Shown here piece by piece: positions 1 through 9,017 of a stretch of 64,000 nt of DNA. The DNA is from Polynucleobacter sp. MWH-S4W17 (GTDB lineage Bacteria; Pseudomonadota; Gammaproteobacteria; Burkholderiales; Burkholderiaceae), in NCBI RefSeq assembly GCF_018687535.1, contig NZ_CP061295.1:124001-188000 (forward strand), given 5' to 3'. Below the pieces are notes generated by a model. It saw only the letters and a list, made by a program, of their open reading frames with translations. It was not told where the DNA came from and did no database searches. Each line of letters starts with the position of its first letter. Position 1 is the first letter of the stretch. The position numbers and the translations under genes were made by a program.

Positions 1-45
1 TTTCTTAGACACAAATTATCCTTGTTGGGTGGGGGTCTAATTTGA

Positions 46-1551
46 ATGAATTATGAGGCGCAAATCCTTTTCAAAAATTCTATACGTCATATTCATGAGG
101 GTCAGCTAGACCATGCAAAGATATTGCTTGTAAAGGCGCGCAATTTAGATAAAGCCAATTCAGAAATTATTAGACTTTTAAGCGTCATTGCTGCTCTTGA
201 ATATGACTTTATCAATGCACTTGCATTGATTGATGAGTCGATTGAATTGTCGCCTACAAATGGGGTAGCCTATAGCAATCGCGGCAATATTCTCAAGGAA
301 TTATTCCGACATGAAGAAGCTATCATAGCCTTGGATAAAGCAATCTCATTGGCGCCTGACTATGCTGAAGCCTACAACAATAAAGGTAATGCACTTCAAG
401 AGCTGCATCGTTATGAAGAGGCGCTCCTTTGGTATGACAATGCAATACGGTTGCAACCTGACTATGCTGAAGCCTATAGCAATAAGGGCAATGCTCTGGG
501 CCTACTTAACCGGTATGGGGAGGCCATGGAGCATTATGACAAATCAACTGCAATTAGCCCTCAATACATTGATGCTTATTGGCATAAGGCATTATCTCAA
601 TTGCCGAATGGTGATTTTCAAAATGGTTGGCAGAATTATGAGTCTAGATGGTTTAAGTCAAACCCCGTCTCGCTTCGTTTTGCCGATATTCCAAGGCTGG
701 AGAGTCTTAGTAATATTGCGGGAAAAGAAATTCTGATTTGGGCGGAACAAGGCCTTGGAGATAGCTTGCAGTTTTGTAGGTATATCCAGCCGCTAAGCGA
801 ATTGGGCGCACACGTTACCTTTTTAGTTCCTCAGCCACTTTTGGGTTGCTTTAAGTCTTTAAGAGCGCATTGCCATCTTGTCGATAATCTTGAGATGCCA
901 TTAATTAAGTTTAACTATCAGTCACCTTTACTAAGCTTACCCTTAGTGTTTGGAACTACTCTAGGCTCGATTCCGTGTGAAATTCCATATTTAAATTACG
1001 AACAGTCAAAGAAGGAGGCGTTTGAGAAATTACTTCCAAACGCTGGCAACTTAAAAGTTGGCGTTATCTGGAATGGCGGGTTTCGAACGGGTGCCCCCAT
1101 GCTTTGGGGTGTTAATAAGCGCCGCAATATTGAATTGGATCAATTTGTAGCGTTGAAAGATGTTCCTGGCGTGGAGTTCATTAGCTTGCAAAAAGGCGAT
1201 CCTGCCGAATCGGAATTAGCCGCCAGAAAAGATCAAGTTTGGCCTGAACTGATAAATTGCGTTCATTTACTCAATGACTTCGCAGATACAGCCGCTCTTA
1301 TGGGGTGCTTGGATCTGATCATTTCAGTAGATACCTCTTCAGCACATTTGGCTGGCGCACTTGGTAAGCCGGTATGGATTCTTAATCGCTACGATTCTTG
1401 CTGGCGCTGGTTAAGAGGCAGAGAGGATAGCCCCTGGTATCCAACAGCAAAAATCTATCAACAAAAACAGCCGGGCAATTGGGATGATGTCATTGCGCGT
1501 GTAAGGCTTGATTTGAATGATCTGGCACAAAAGAGGAGCACGGAACTTTAA
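46..1551 (+). CDS. TPR-repeat protein with glycosyltransferase-like C-terminus
   Basis: 501 residues. The N-terminal half (about residues 1-190) holds tandem 34-residue tetratricopeptide repeats with the usual A-Y-N-x-G-N and P-D-Y-A-E-A-Y signatures, a protein-interaction scaffold. The C-terminal half (about 220-500) resembles the glycosyltransferase-B-like region often fused to TPRs in proteobacteria: a WAEQGLGDSLQFCRY stretch near 230 and a DTSSAHLAGALGKPVW motif near 428, as in heptosyltransferase-type nucleotide-sugar sites. I infer a role in modifying a surface protein or glycan; the acceptor is unknown. The ATG at 46 follows a G-rich stretch at 28-36 that can act as ribosome binding site. 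It is convergent with the MFS gene and overlaps it by 4 bases. No signal peptide or membrane segment is seen. Confidence 0.75.
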   Translation: MNYEAQILFKNSIRHIHEGQLDHAKILLVKARNLDKANSEIIRLLSVIAALEYDFINALALIDESIELSPTNGVAYSNRGNILKELFRHEEAIIALDKAISLAPDYAEAYNNKGNALQELHRYEEALLWYDNAIRLQPDYAEAYSNKGNALGLLNRYGEAMEHYDKSTAISPQYIDAYWHKALSQLPNGDFQNGWQNYESRWFKSNPVSLRFADIPRLESLSNIAGKEILIWAEQGLGDSLQFCRYIQPLSELGAHVTFLVPQPLLGCFKSLRAHCHLVDNLEMPLIKFNYQSPLLSLPLVFGTTLGSIPCEIPYLNYEQSKKEAFEKLLPNAGNLKVGVIWNGGFRTGAPMLWGVNKRRNIELDQFVALKDVPGVEFISLQKGDPAESELAARKDQVWPELINCVHLLNDFADTAALMGCLDLIISVDTSSAHLAGALGKPVWILNRYDSCWRWLRGREDSPWYPTAKIYQQKQPGNWDDVIARVRLDLNDLAQKRSTEL

Positions 1552-2873
1552 GTGTTGAGATCAACCCTTTTGGTTTCCGGTAAGTAAAAGAGCGCCGCAA
1601 CCCCTGCGCTTGCCAAAAAAATAGTTGGATACCAAAGGCCAGCCGTAGCCGTTCCCCATTGTTGATTTAACCAAGTGACAATCAGGGGTAGTAGACCACC
1701 AATCCAGCCGGCCGCTAAATTATGAGGAAGCGTTGCAGCACTATTGCGCGACTTGGCTGGAAACAATTCTGCCAACAACGCTGTTTGTGGACCGATTACT
1801 AATGCCAAAGCAAGAGATAGGCATGCAAGAATTGCACTAATGAGCAGAAGAGTCTCATTATCACTTGTCTGTTGATAAGTATTGCCTAAATATTGAAGCG
1901 CATTAAATGCTGGAATCGTAATGGCGGCACCAAAAATGAGACCACTAACGACAACAGCCTTGCGCCCCACCTTATCAGAGAGCCAACCCGCAAACACAGT
2001 GAGCGGCAATAGACAGAGCGTTGAATACAGGCTGAGTTGGTCGACGATTTGGGGTGCCAATTTAACAGATGTTTTTAAAAAGATTGCCGCATAAATCTGT
2101 ACGCAGAAAAAAAGAACGGCGCCACCAGATGAAATGCAAAAGAATAGTAAGAACATTCTCTTGCGAGTCTCGGGATTCCGAAAATTACTCATTAAAGGGC
2201 TGTCAATTTTCTTGCTCTCTTTGGTGAGCTCTAAAAACACAGGTGTTTCTTCTAGAGCCATCCTTGCTTTAAAGGCGATTAGCAAAAGCGCAATCGAAAT
2301 CCAAAATGGCACACGCCAACCCCAAGATTGAAATTCTTCTGGCGATAACTGGCCTCTAAGCAATGCAATTTGCAGGGTGGAAAACAGAATGCCAAGAGGA
2401 CCCATGAGTTGGAGGAAGCTAGTCTTAAATCCCCTGTGCTCGGCACCGGCATGTTCGGTGAGGTAGACGGCACTACCGCCGATTTCACCGCCGGCAGAGA
2501 GCCCTTGAAGCAAGCGTAGGGCAACCAACAGGATGGGCGCCCAAATACCTACTTGGGCATAAGTAGGTAAAAAGCCGACGCTCACGGTTGCCAGCCCCAT
2601 TAGGGCAATGGTGATCATAAAGACGGGTTTACGGCCGATCCGATCGCCCATAGAGCCAAATAAGGCTGCTCCAATAGGTCTGACTACCATTCCAACGCCA
2701 AAAGTCGCTAGGCTCGCTAAAAGGGCTGTATTGGGGTCTGCTGAGGGAAAGAAGAGCGGTGCAAAAACCACTGCCAGCGTTGCAAATGTCAGGAAGTCAT
2801 ACCACTCTAAAAAGGTTCCAAAACAGGCTGCAATAGCGACTTTTCGATATGAATGGGAATTCTGATTTGACAT
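1548..2873 (-). CDS. MFS transporter, metabolite:H+ symporter (MHS) type
   Basis: 441 residues, the usual size for a 12-helix major facilitator. It begins with the MHS signature GTFLEWYDFLTF near residue 18 and carries the loop 2-3 motif GDRIGRKP near 75, the related WLSDKVGRK in the second half, and RLLQGLSAGGEIGGS near 125. Relatives (ProP, ShiA, KgtP) import osmolytes or carboxylates with protons across the inner membrane. The substrate cannot be told from sequence. It starts with ATG and stands alone, with about 195 bases separating it from the divergent phasin gene. Confidence 0.85.
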   Translation of the reverse strand: MSNQNSHSYRKVAIAACFGTFLEWYDFLTFATLAVVFAPLFFPSADPNTALLASLATFGVGMVVRPIGAALFGSMGDRIGRKPVFMITIALMGLATVSVGFLPTYAQVGIWAPILLVALRLLQGLSAGGEIGGSAVYLTEHAGAEHRGFKTSFLQLMGPLGILFSTLQIALLRGQLSPEEFQSWGWRVPFWISIALLLIAFKARMALEETPVFLELTKESKKIDSPLMSNFRNPETRKRMFLLFFCISSGGAVLFFCVQIYAAIFLKTSVKLAPQIVDQLSLYSTLCLLPLTVFAGWLSDKVGRKAVVVSGLIFGAAITIPAFNALQYLGNTYQQTSDNETLLLISAILACLSLALALVIGPQTALLAELFPAKSRNSAATLPHNLAAGWIGGLLPLIVTWLNQQWGTATAGLWYPTIFLASAGVAALFYLPETKRVDLNT

Positions 2874-2920
2874 TAACTTATTGATTTTATTGAGTTTATT
2901 ATATTTCTGGAATATATTTG

Positions 2921-2988
2921 TTGCACAGCAGCAAAAACCTCTTGATTTGCCCTATCCCTTCAGTTACAGTTTGATGGTGCAGTGCAAT
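2921..2988. promoter_or_regulatory. TGC/GCA-rich dyads upstream of the phasin gene
   Basis: The spacer between the MFS gene and the phasin gene contains TTGC-N6-GCAA at 2921-2934 and a second TGC-rich element, GGTGCAGTGCAATAT, around 2976-2990. PhaR-type repressors of polyhydroxybutyrate genes bind TGC/GCA-rich dyads upstream of phasin genes in related bacteria, so these are candidate operators. I could not define a convincing -35/-10 pair here. This is inference from pattern and position only. Confidence 0.3.
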
Positions 2989-3069
2989 ATTTAAGGTATC
3001 TACAGTTTTCCATCTCTTAAATCGTGTGCTTAATTGACAAGTTGTACCACTTAATTTCTGGAGAAATAC

Positions 3070-3654
3070 ATGAACCAAGATCAAATCACCGCTAAATTGT
3101 CCCAAATTAACAGCAAAGGCCTCGAGGCTACATTTTCTTTGAGCGAAGCTGCTTTGGAAAATGCTCAAAAATTGGCTGAACTGAACTACGCTGCTTCCAA
3201 AGATGTTTTGGTTAATGCTCAAGACGGTATTCAACAAGTATTGACAGCTAAAGATCCTAAGCAAGTTACTGAGATGTTAAATGCTGAAACTTTGCAATCT
3301 GCTGGCAACCAAGCTGTTGCTTACCAAAAGAAAGTTAGCAAAGTATTGCGCGATAGTAATAAAGAATTTGTAAACGTAGTTGATGCAAGCATCGACCAGT
3401 TGCAAGATGGTTTCCAAGATTGGATCAATACTGTTGCCGCTAATGCACCTGCCGGTTCAGAAACTTTCTTGTCTTCATTCAAGACTGTATACGGTAGCGC
3501 ATTGCAAGGTTTTGAGCAATTCCGCGCTGCAAGCAAAGAAGCTTTTGCCACCGCAGAAAAAACTGCTGATCAAGCAATCGAAACTGTACAAGGTCAAATC
3601 GCTCAAGTTAAGAAAGCTGCTACACCTGCATCACGTAGCCGTAAAGCTGCTTAA
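3070..3654 (+). CDS. phaP: Phasin family protein
   Basis: 194 residues of almost uninterrupted amphipathic helix rich in Ala, Gln and Lys, ending in a basic Ala/Lys/Arg tail (ASRSRKAA). It has the Phasin_2 pattern near the N-terminus (LEATFSLSEAALENAQKLAE) and the FEQFRAASKEAF segment near 150. Phasins coat polyhydroxyalkanoate granules in the cytoplasm and control their size. The ATG has a strong ribosome site (TGGAGAAA, 3059-3066) and a strong terminator follows, so it is probably a well-expressed single-gene unit. The polymer synthase genes are not in this window. The gene symbol is a family-level assignment. Confidence 0.88.
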   Translation: MNQDQITAKLSQINSKGLEATFSLSEAALENAQKLAELNYAASKDVLVNAQDGIQQVLTAKDPKQVTEMLNAETLQSAGNQAVAYQKKVSKVLRDSNKEFVNVVDASIDQLQDGFQDWINTVAANAPAGSETFLSSFKTVYGSALQGFEQFRAASKEAFATAEKTADQAIETVQGQIAQVKKAATPASRSRKAA

Positions 3655-3695
3655 TTGATTAAGAATTAATTAAGTATTAAGTAATAGATTTAAAA

Positions 3696-3735
3696 CTAAA
3701 AACCCCGCCTAGTGCAAACTGGGCGGGGTTTTTAG
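3696..3735. terminator. Bidirectional intrinsic terminator
   Basis: A perfect 14-bp stem (3696-3709 with 3722-3735) has a GC-rich core CCCCGCC/GGCGGGG flanked by A and T runs and a 12-base loop. The A tract on one side and T tract on the other let it end the phasin transcript on the plus strand and the rmuC transcript on the minus strand. Confidence 0.92.
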
Positions 3736-3744
3736 TTATCTAAA

Positions 3745-5019
3745 TTATTCAAAATCTGCAGAGGACTCAATCAGGGGCGGAGATAAATTCTTACTGGGCT
3801 TCACGCCTAGTTCCCGCACCTTTTCAGCAGAGCGGATGAGGTTGCCCTTGCCGGTTTTTAGTTTATTGAATGCATCGTGGTAGCTGGTTTGCGCTTGATC
3901 TAATCGCTGGCCAAGCTTCTCTAAGTCATCTACAAAGCCTACAAACTTATCGTATAAATTGCCACATTGTTTCGCAATTTCTAATGCATTACGATTTTGA
4001 TGATCCTGTCGCCATAGATGGGCAACTGTTCGCAGCGTGGCCATAAGAGTGCTTGGGCAGACCAACACAATATTTTTTGCCAGAGCTTCTTGATATAAGT
4101 TGGGTGCGGTTTTTAATGCTAGTAAGAATGCGGGTTCTATAGGTACAAACATTAAAACAAAGTCTACTGAACCCACTCCATAAAGCGAGCTATAGTTCTT
4201 TCCTGAAAGGCCTTGAATATGCTGACGCAGCGATTGGATATGCGCAGTCAACTCTTGCTCAGCAACTATAGGGTCTGTAGTTTCAGCATGACGGGCATAG
4301 GCTGTAATCGATACCTTGCTATCTACAACCAGACTTCTGCCCTCAGGCAGTTTAATCACGACGTCAGGCTGTAGGCGCGAGCCATCAGCTTGGGTGTGGC
4401 TGTCTTGCACAAGATACTCTTCACCCTTGCGAAGGCCAGAGGACTCGAGGATGGATTCCAGTACCAGCTCACCCCAATTGCCTTGAACCTTAGAATCGCC
4501 CTTTAATGCTTGGGTTAAAGAACGTGTTTCATCTGACATGCGCAGATTGAGATTGGCCAAACGCTCGATTTCACTTTTGAGCGCATGGCGCTCACGAGCT
4601 TCATTGCCATAAGAAGTGCTGACTTGCTCTTTAAATTCAGTGAGTTTGGTTTGCAGGGGTTTTAATAGAGCATCTAGACTCGCTGCATTTTGTTCGGTAA
4701 AGCGCTTAGACTTGTCTTCCAGGATCTCATTGGCTAAATTTTTGAACTGATTTGTCAAAGCCTCTTTAGCTTCATTAAGTGATTCAATTCTGCCTAGACC
4801 TTGTTTGCGTTCAGAGTCCAGCTCCGCTTCAAGGCGAATCGCATTTTGTAGTGCTTGGTCACGCTCGGTACGCAAGCTAAGCCCTAGGGCAAGCTCTGTT
4901 TGAGCTTGCAGCTCAACGCGAGCAAGGGTAGAGCGCAGGTTTAACGCATAAACTAAAAGGCCTGCACAAACTCCAAATGGCAGGCCAAATAATAGAAGAG
5001 AGCTTAAATCAAAAGTCAC
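3745..5019 (-). CDS. rmuC: DNA recombination protein RmuC family
   Basis: 424 residues. An N-terminal membrane segment (about 6-26) is followed by a long coiled coil (about 30-165) and the conserved RmuC domain. The domain includes GNWGELVLESILESSGL near 180, DVVIKLPEGRSLVVDSKVS near 220 and FVPIEPAFLLAL near 295. RmuC is linked to limiting DNA inversion and rearrangement, and its domain is related to restriction-type nuclease folds; the exact chemistry is unsettled. The start is GTG (5017-5019), with the hydrophobic anchor directly after it. The gene converges on the terminator it shares with the phasin gene. Confidence 0.9.
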   Translation of the reverse strand: MTFDLSSLLLFGLPFGVCAGLLVYALNLRSTLARVELQAQTELALGLSLRTERDQALQNAIRLEAELDSERKQGLGRIESLNEAKEALTNQFKNLANEILEDKSKRFTEQNAASLDALLKPLQTKLTEFKEQVSTSYGNEARERHALKSEIERLANLNLRMSDETRSLTQALKGDSKVQGNWGELVLESILESSGLRKGEEYLVQDSHTQADGSRLQPDVVIKLPEGRSLVVDSKVSITAYARHAETTDPIVAEQELTAHIQSLRQHIQGLSGKNYSSLYGVGSVDFVLMFVPIEPAFLLALKTAPNLYQEALAKNIVLVCPSTLMATLRTVAHLWRQDHQNRNALEIAKQCGNLYDKFVGFVDDLEKLGQRLDQAQTSYHDAFNKLKTGKGNLIRSAEKVRELGVKPSKNLSPPLIESSADFE

Positions 5020-5047
5020 AGAGTCAAAGTCTCAACGAAATTCTTGA

Positions 5048-5356
5048 TTAAGCTTTAACGAGTTTTTGGAGTTCGCCGGACTGGAACATTTCGGTCATGA
5101 TGTCAGAGCCACCAATAAATTCACCATTGATATAAAGCTGGGGAATCGTTGGCCAATTTGCAAACTCTTTAATGCCTTGACGAATACCGGCATCTTCTAA
5201 GACATTTACTGTGTGAAGATTTTCAACACCACTAGCACGCAAGATGTTGATGGCATTTCCAGAAAAACCGCATTGTGGAAACTGCGCAGTTCCCTTCATG
5301 AACAACACCACTGGGTGGCTAGTAACGATTTCTTTAATTTGAGCTTGTGAGTCCAT
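5048..5356 (-). CDS. grxD: Monothiol glutaredoxin, Grx4 family
   Basis: 102 residues, typical for single-domain monothiol glutaredoxins. The active-site CGFS lies at Cys29, with the glutathione-binding WPTIPQLY segment (cis-proline) near residue 70 and GGSDI near 82. This class binds a bridging [2Fe-2S] cluster with glutathione and passes it to target proteins, often with BolA partners, in the cytoplasm. The gene lies downstream of hemA-prfA-prmC on the same strand, the order seen in many Burkholderiales. A 108-base spacer separates it from prmC, so it may have its own promoter. Confidence 0.93.
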   Translation of the reverse strand: MDSQAQIKEIVTSHPVVLFMKGTAQFPQCGFSGNAINILRASGVENLHTVNVLEDAGIRQGIKEFANWPTIPQLYINGEFIGGSDIMTEMFQSGELQKLVKA

Positions 5357-5464
5357 ATATATTCTTTCTACTAAGTATCTACTGCGGCAGTCTTATTGCA
5401 AAGACGGTTTGAAAATAAGGTTTTATTGATTTTAAGACTTAATGTGAAAAAAGGTTATTTCAAC

Positions 5465-6307
5465 CTATTTTCTGCCCGAGGCAACCCGGTAATGGCCGCC
5501 TAAATCCAGATGTGCTTGTACATCCTGAAAACCCGCTTGCTGCATGAGGGCTACAACTGCTTCTGACTGGTTAAAGCCATGCTCAACCGCTAGCAGGCCA
5601 TTGGGATTTAGATGGTGTTTGGCGCCTGAAATAATGCTTTCTAAGCAGGTGAGTCCGTTGCCATGATCAGTTAGGGCGGAAATTGGCTCAAAGCGCAAGT
5701 CACCCTGGCTTAGGTGTGAATCTTGGGATGTTATGTAGGGTGGATTACTCAAAATGACATCATAAGAAGCGCTGGCTTCTATCGCCTCATACCAGCTTCC
5801 CTGAAAAAACTGTACTCGAGACTCCATATTTAAGAGCTTGGCATTTATTTTGGCAATATCTAGGGCTTCTATGGCTTGATCAGTCGCTGTAAGTTGCGCG
5901 TCTGGGGCTTCATGCGCAATGGCTAAAGCTATGGCACCCGAGCCCGTCCCTAAATCCAAAATATTGGTCGGAGCATTCAAACGTGTGATTTCACGCAAAC
6001 CAATTTCTACTAAGAGCTCAGTTTCGGGGCGCGGTATCAGCACCCCAGGAGCAACATAAAGCTCAATATTGTGAAAGCCTCTTTTGCCAATCAGGTAGGC
6101 GATCGGCTCGCCCTGTATTCTCTTGGATTCAAGCATTTTCCACTCTTCAAGCGCCTTAGCGTTGAGCACCAAATCATCGCGTGATAGCAGAGCAGAGCGT
6201 GGAAGTTGGTAATACTTTTCAAGGACATAAGCCATCAGAATTTTTGCCTCAGCAGGGGCAAGTACTGAATTACTCAATAGTGAGCGTAGGCTCAAATCCT
6301 GATTCAC
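5465..6307 (-). CDS. prmC: Release factor glutamine methyltransferase PrmC
   Basis: 280 residues. The N-terminal helical substrate-recognition domain is followed by a Rossmann methyltransferase domain with the SAM motif LDLGTGSGAIALA (about 118-130) and the glutamine-methylating signature NPPYI near 185. The enzyme uses S-adenosylmethionine to N5-methylate the glutamine of the GGQ motif in release factors. Its substrate RF1 is encoded just upstream, with only 15 bases between the genes, consistent with one operon. The start is GTG (6305-6307); no better upstream start fits before the prfA stop. Confidence 0.95.
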   Translation of the reverse strand: MNQDLSLRSLLSNSVLAPAEAKILMAYVLEKYYQLPRSALLSRDDLVLNAKALEEWKMLESKRIQGEPIAYLIGKRGFHNIELYVAPGVLIPRPETELLVEIGLREITRLNAPTNILDLGTGSGAIALAIAHEAPDAQLTATDQAIEALDIAKINAKLLNMESRVQFFQGSWYEAIEASASYDVILSNPPYITSQDSHLSQGDLRFEPISALTDHGNGLTCLESIISGAKHHLNPNGLLAVEHGFNQSEAVVALMQQAGFQDVQAHLDLGGHYRVASGRK

Positions 6308-6322
6308 AGATTTCGTGATCGC

Positions 6323-7402
6323 TTAACTATCACCAAGGGCAGCAAGTAACTCTGCCTGATGTTCAGATGCTAGAGCATTGCAAAGATCGTCGATGTCACC
6401 ATCCATCATGGCATCAATTTTATAAAGTGTGAGATTGATGCGGTGGTCGGTAATACGACCTTGCGGAAAGTTATAGGTACGAATGCGGTCGCTGCGATCG
6501 CCCGACCCAACCAGCGACTTCCTGGTTTGCGCCTCAAGTTGATGTTTCTCACGCTCTCTAGCATCCATGATGCGGGAAACCAATACCTTCATGGCTTGTT
6601 CGCGATTACGGTGCTGACTACGATCATCTTGGCATTCAACTACAGTGCCGGTAGGTAAGTGAGTAATACGCACGGCAGAATCTGTTTTATTAATATGCTG
6701 ACCGCCGGCACCTGAAGCGCGGAAGGTATCGATACGCAACTCGGCGGGATTAATTTTGACCGCCTCAAGTTCGTCTGCTTCTGGCATGACTGCCACAGTG
6801 CAGGCTGATGTATGAATACGACCCTGCGTTTCTGTTTGCGGTACGCGCTGCACACGATGGCCACCAGATTCAAACTTAAGACGTGAGTAAACAGACTGAC
6901 CGACAAGGCGAAGAACAACTTCTTTGTAACCACCTAAATCAGATTCAGCAGCACTCACCATTTCTACTTTCCAGCCTTGGCGTTCAGCAAAGCGGCTGTA
7001 CATGCGAAGTAGATCACCAGCAAAGAGTGCGCTCTCGTCACCACCAGTGCCCGCACGAATCTCCAAGAAAACGTTACGATCATCATTTTCATCTTTAGGA
7101 AGTAAGAGCTTTTGTAATTTGCCTGCAAGCTCTTCCATCGTAGCTAAAGCCTGCTTCTGCTCATCATCAGCAAAGTCCTTCATTTCAGGATCTTTGCGCA
7201 TTTCCTCTGCCGCTTGGGCGTCTGCCTCAGCTTGCTTGTAGAGGCCAAACTGCTCTACTACGGTAGCAATATCTGAATGTTCACGTGTGAGCTTCCGATA
7301 AGCATCCATATCTTTGGTTGCATCTTCGGAGGTTAATAAGGAGTTAAGTTCGGCTAAGCGCGTGTCTAGGTGGTCTAGCTTAGCCCGCATACTGGGCTTC
7401 AT
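6323..7402 (-). CDS. prfA: Peptide chain release factor 1
   Basis: 359 residues, the standard RF1 length. It carries the catalytic GGQ loop ([16 protein letters not shown], near 232) that triggers peptidyl-tRNA hydrolysis at the ribosome. The stop-codon recognition tripeptide reads P-Q-T ([10 protein letters not shown], near 188), where Escherichia coli RF1 has P-A-T; P-x-T is what identifies RF1 over RF2. It recognises UAA and UAG. It follows hemA directly: the hemA stop and the prfA start are adjacent. prmC, whose product methylates this GGQ, comes next. Confidence 0.97.
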   Translation of the reverse strand: MKPSMRAKLDHLDTRLAELNSLLTSEDATKDMDAYRKLTREHSDIATVVEQFGLYKQAEADAQAAEEMRKDPEMKDFADDEQKQALATMEELAGKLQKLLLPKDENDDRNVFLEIRAGTGGDESALFAGDLLRMYSRFAERQGWKVEMVSAAESDLGGYKEVVLRLVGQSVYSRLKFESGGHRVQRVPQTETQGRIHTSACTVAVMPEADELEAVKINPAELRIDTFRASGAGGQHINKTDSAVRITHLPTGTVVECQDDRSQHRNREQAMKVLVSRIMDAREREKHQLEAQTRKSLVGSGDRSDRIRTYNFPQGRITDHRINLTLYKIDAMMDGDIDDLCNALASEHQAELLAALGDS

Positions 7403-8719
7403 CTAATGGTCTTCTGGCTTGGAATGCGAGGCGAATAGTTTGGGTAACAACTTAATCAAGGCGTCACGCTCAGCGCCATTAGAGTGTTGCAGTGCATGGA
7501 GTGAGCCATGCAGAAATTTATTAGTTAGACCTTGTGCCATGGCATTGAGAACTTCTTGTGGATCATCGCCACGCATCAAGCGCTTCATCGCCCGCTCGAG
7601 TTCAAGTTGACGCAAACGTTCACCTTGCTGCTGAATATCCTGAATCAGTGGAACTGCATTACGACCTTGCATCCAATGCATAAAGTTACCAACACGATCT
7701 TCGATGATCGCTTCAGCTTGGCCAACTGCTGCTTGACGTAAGCTGGCGCCAGTCTGAATCATTAATCCTAAATCATCAACGGTGTAAAGATAGATGTCAT
7801 CTAGTCTGGAGATTTCAGGTTCAAAATCTCGCGGCACTGCTAAATCAATCATGACCATCGGCTTGTGGCGACGCTGTTTTAGAGCGCTCTCCACCATGCC
7901 CAGGCCAATGATGGGTAATGATGAGGCAGTGCTAGAAACAATAATGTCGAACTCATGTAGGCGCCCTGGGAGCTCCGAGAGCTTAAAGGATTCAGCTTCA
8001 ACGTCTTGCGAGGAAATGGAGTCTGCGAGCTCTTGACCGCGCTCTATCGTGCGGTTAGCAATCGCCACATTCTTCGGTTTGCGCGCAACAAAATGCGTTG
8101 CGCATAAAGTAATCATCTCACCGGCACCAATGAACAAAATCTTTTGATCTGCAATTTTTTCAAAGATGCGCTCTGAGAGACGAACAGATGCTGCAGCCAT
8201 CGAAATAGAGTGCGCGCCAATTTCAGTAGAGCCGCGTACTTCTTTGGCGACTGCAAATGTTTTCTGAAATAGTTGATTGAGATAGGTTCCCAATACGCCA
8301 GCATCATTTGCGGTGCGAACCGCATCTTTCATTTGGCCTAAGATTTGTGTCTCACCAATCACCATGGAGTCTAAACCGCACGCAACTCTGAAGGCGTGTC
8401 GCACTGCATCTGATTGCGGTAATGAGTAAATGTGAGGCTCAAGACTGCTTGGGGCAAGCTGTTGAGTTTTGGCCAACCAATCGAAAGTAGCTTCATGCAA
8501 AAGACCTGCGGCACTGGCATCATTTGCGGCACAGTAGACCTCAGTGCGGTTGCAGGTTGACAAAATTGTGGCTTCGGGAAGCCCGGCCTGATTCGCGCCA
8601 ACTAAATGTTGGCGAAGGTCGTGCAACGCTTCTTGAAGAAATTCAGGGTCAAAGGCGACCTTTTCCCGAATGGCGACCGGCGCTGTGTGATGATTGATGC
8701 CGAGTGTCAACAACTTCAT
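7403..8719 (-). CDS. hemA: Glutamyl-tRNA reductase
   Basis: 438 residues. The catalytic cysteine is in STCNRTEVY (Cys56), followed by the conserved [16 protein letters not shown] segment near 117. The NADPH-binding domain has [10 protein letters not shown] near 195, and a C-terminal dimerisation helix bundle ends the protein. It reduces glutamate on tRNA-Glu to glutamate-1-semialdehyde, the first step of tetrapyrrole synthesis by the C5 pathway. It heads the hemA-prfA-prmC unit. Its ATG (8717-8719) sits almost against the divergent small membrane-protein gene, so its promoter must lie inside or upstream of that reading frame. Confidence 0.96.
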   Translation of the reverse strand: MKLLTLGINHHTAPVAIREKVAFDPEFLQEALHDLRQHLVGANQAGLPEATILSTCNRTEVYCAANDASAAGLLHEATFDWLAKTQQLAPSSLEPHIYSLPQSDAVRHAFRVACGLDSMVIGETQILGQMKDAVRTANDAGVLGTYLNQLFQKTFAVAKEVRGSTEIGAHSISMAAASVRLSERIFEKIADQKILFIGAGEMITLCATHFVARKPKNVAIANRTIERGQELADSISSQDVEAESFKLSELPGRLHEFDIIVSSTASSLPIIGLGMVESALKQRRHKPMVMIDLAVPRDFEPEISRLDDIYLYTVDDLGLMIQTGASLRQAAVGQAEAIIEDRVGNFMHWMQGRNAVPLIQDIQQQGERLRQLELERAMKRLMRGDDPQEVLNAMAQGLTNKFLHGSLHALQHSNGAERDALIKLLPKLFASHSKPEDH

Positions 8720-8762
8720 AATGGCAATTATAGATTTGATGGCAGCATTAATGGGGGTATCA

Positions 8763-9017
8763 ATGGGGTTTTTGGCTTTTCTGGTGATTGGGGGTGTTTC
8801 TGGGGTGTCAGCCGGGATTTTTTACCCCGGAGCTTCTGGTGGGGTCAATCCCGGCAGGATTCTGATGACCTTCTTACTAGGATCTATTGCGGCGGCGGCT
8901 AGCTCGTATGCAGGGCAGTACTGGGATCTTTTCCAATCTGGGCAAATCCTCGAGTGGGCCAGCGCTATTTTTGCTGCCTGCGCAGTGGGGTGTGTTTTTG
9001 CTGCTTTAGCTAAATAA
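8763..9017 (+). CDS. Small GlsB/YeaQ/YmgE-type membrane protein
   Basis: About 84 residues with three hydrophobic segments and the family pattern G-x-x-x-G-x-x-x-P-G ([18 protein letters not shown]) followed by [18 protein letters not shown]. These inner-membrane proteins were once called transglycosylase-associated; their function is not settled. I favour the ATG at 8763 because it aligns with the usual family start and follows a GGGGG ribosome-site-like run at 8753-8757. In-frame ATGs at 8694, 8721, 8739 and 8751 would add 4 to 23 residues, and the first of these would overlap hemA. The 3' end overlaps ung by 12 bases in convergent orientation. Confidence 0.7.
   Translation: MGFLAFLVIGGVSGVSAGIFYPGASGGVNPGRILMTFLLGSIAAAASSYAGQYWDLFQSGQILEWASAIFAACAVGCVFAALAK

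Noticed and set aside
2899-3264. 121-residue minus-strand frame opposite the phasin gene
   Set aside because: Antisense shadow of the phasin coding sequence with no recognisable feature.
6323-7402. P-Q-T instead of P-A-T in release factor 1
   Set aside because: The middle residue of P-x-T varies in the family, so this alone does not suggest altered stop-codon reading.
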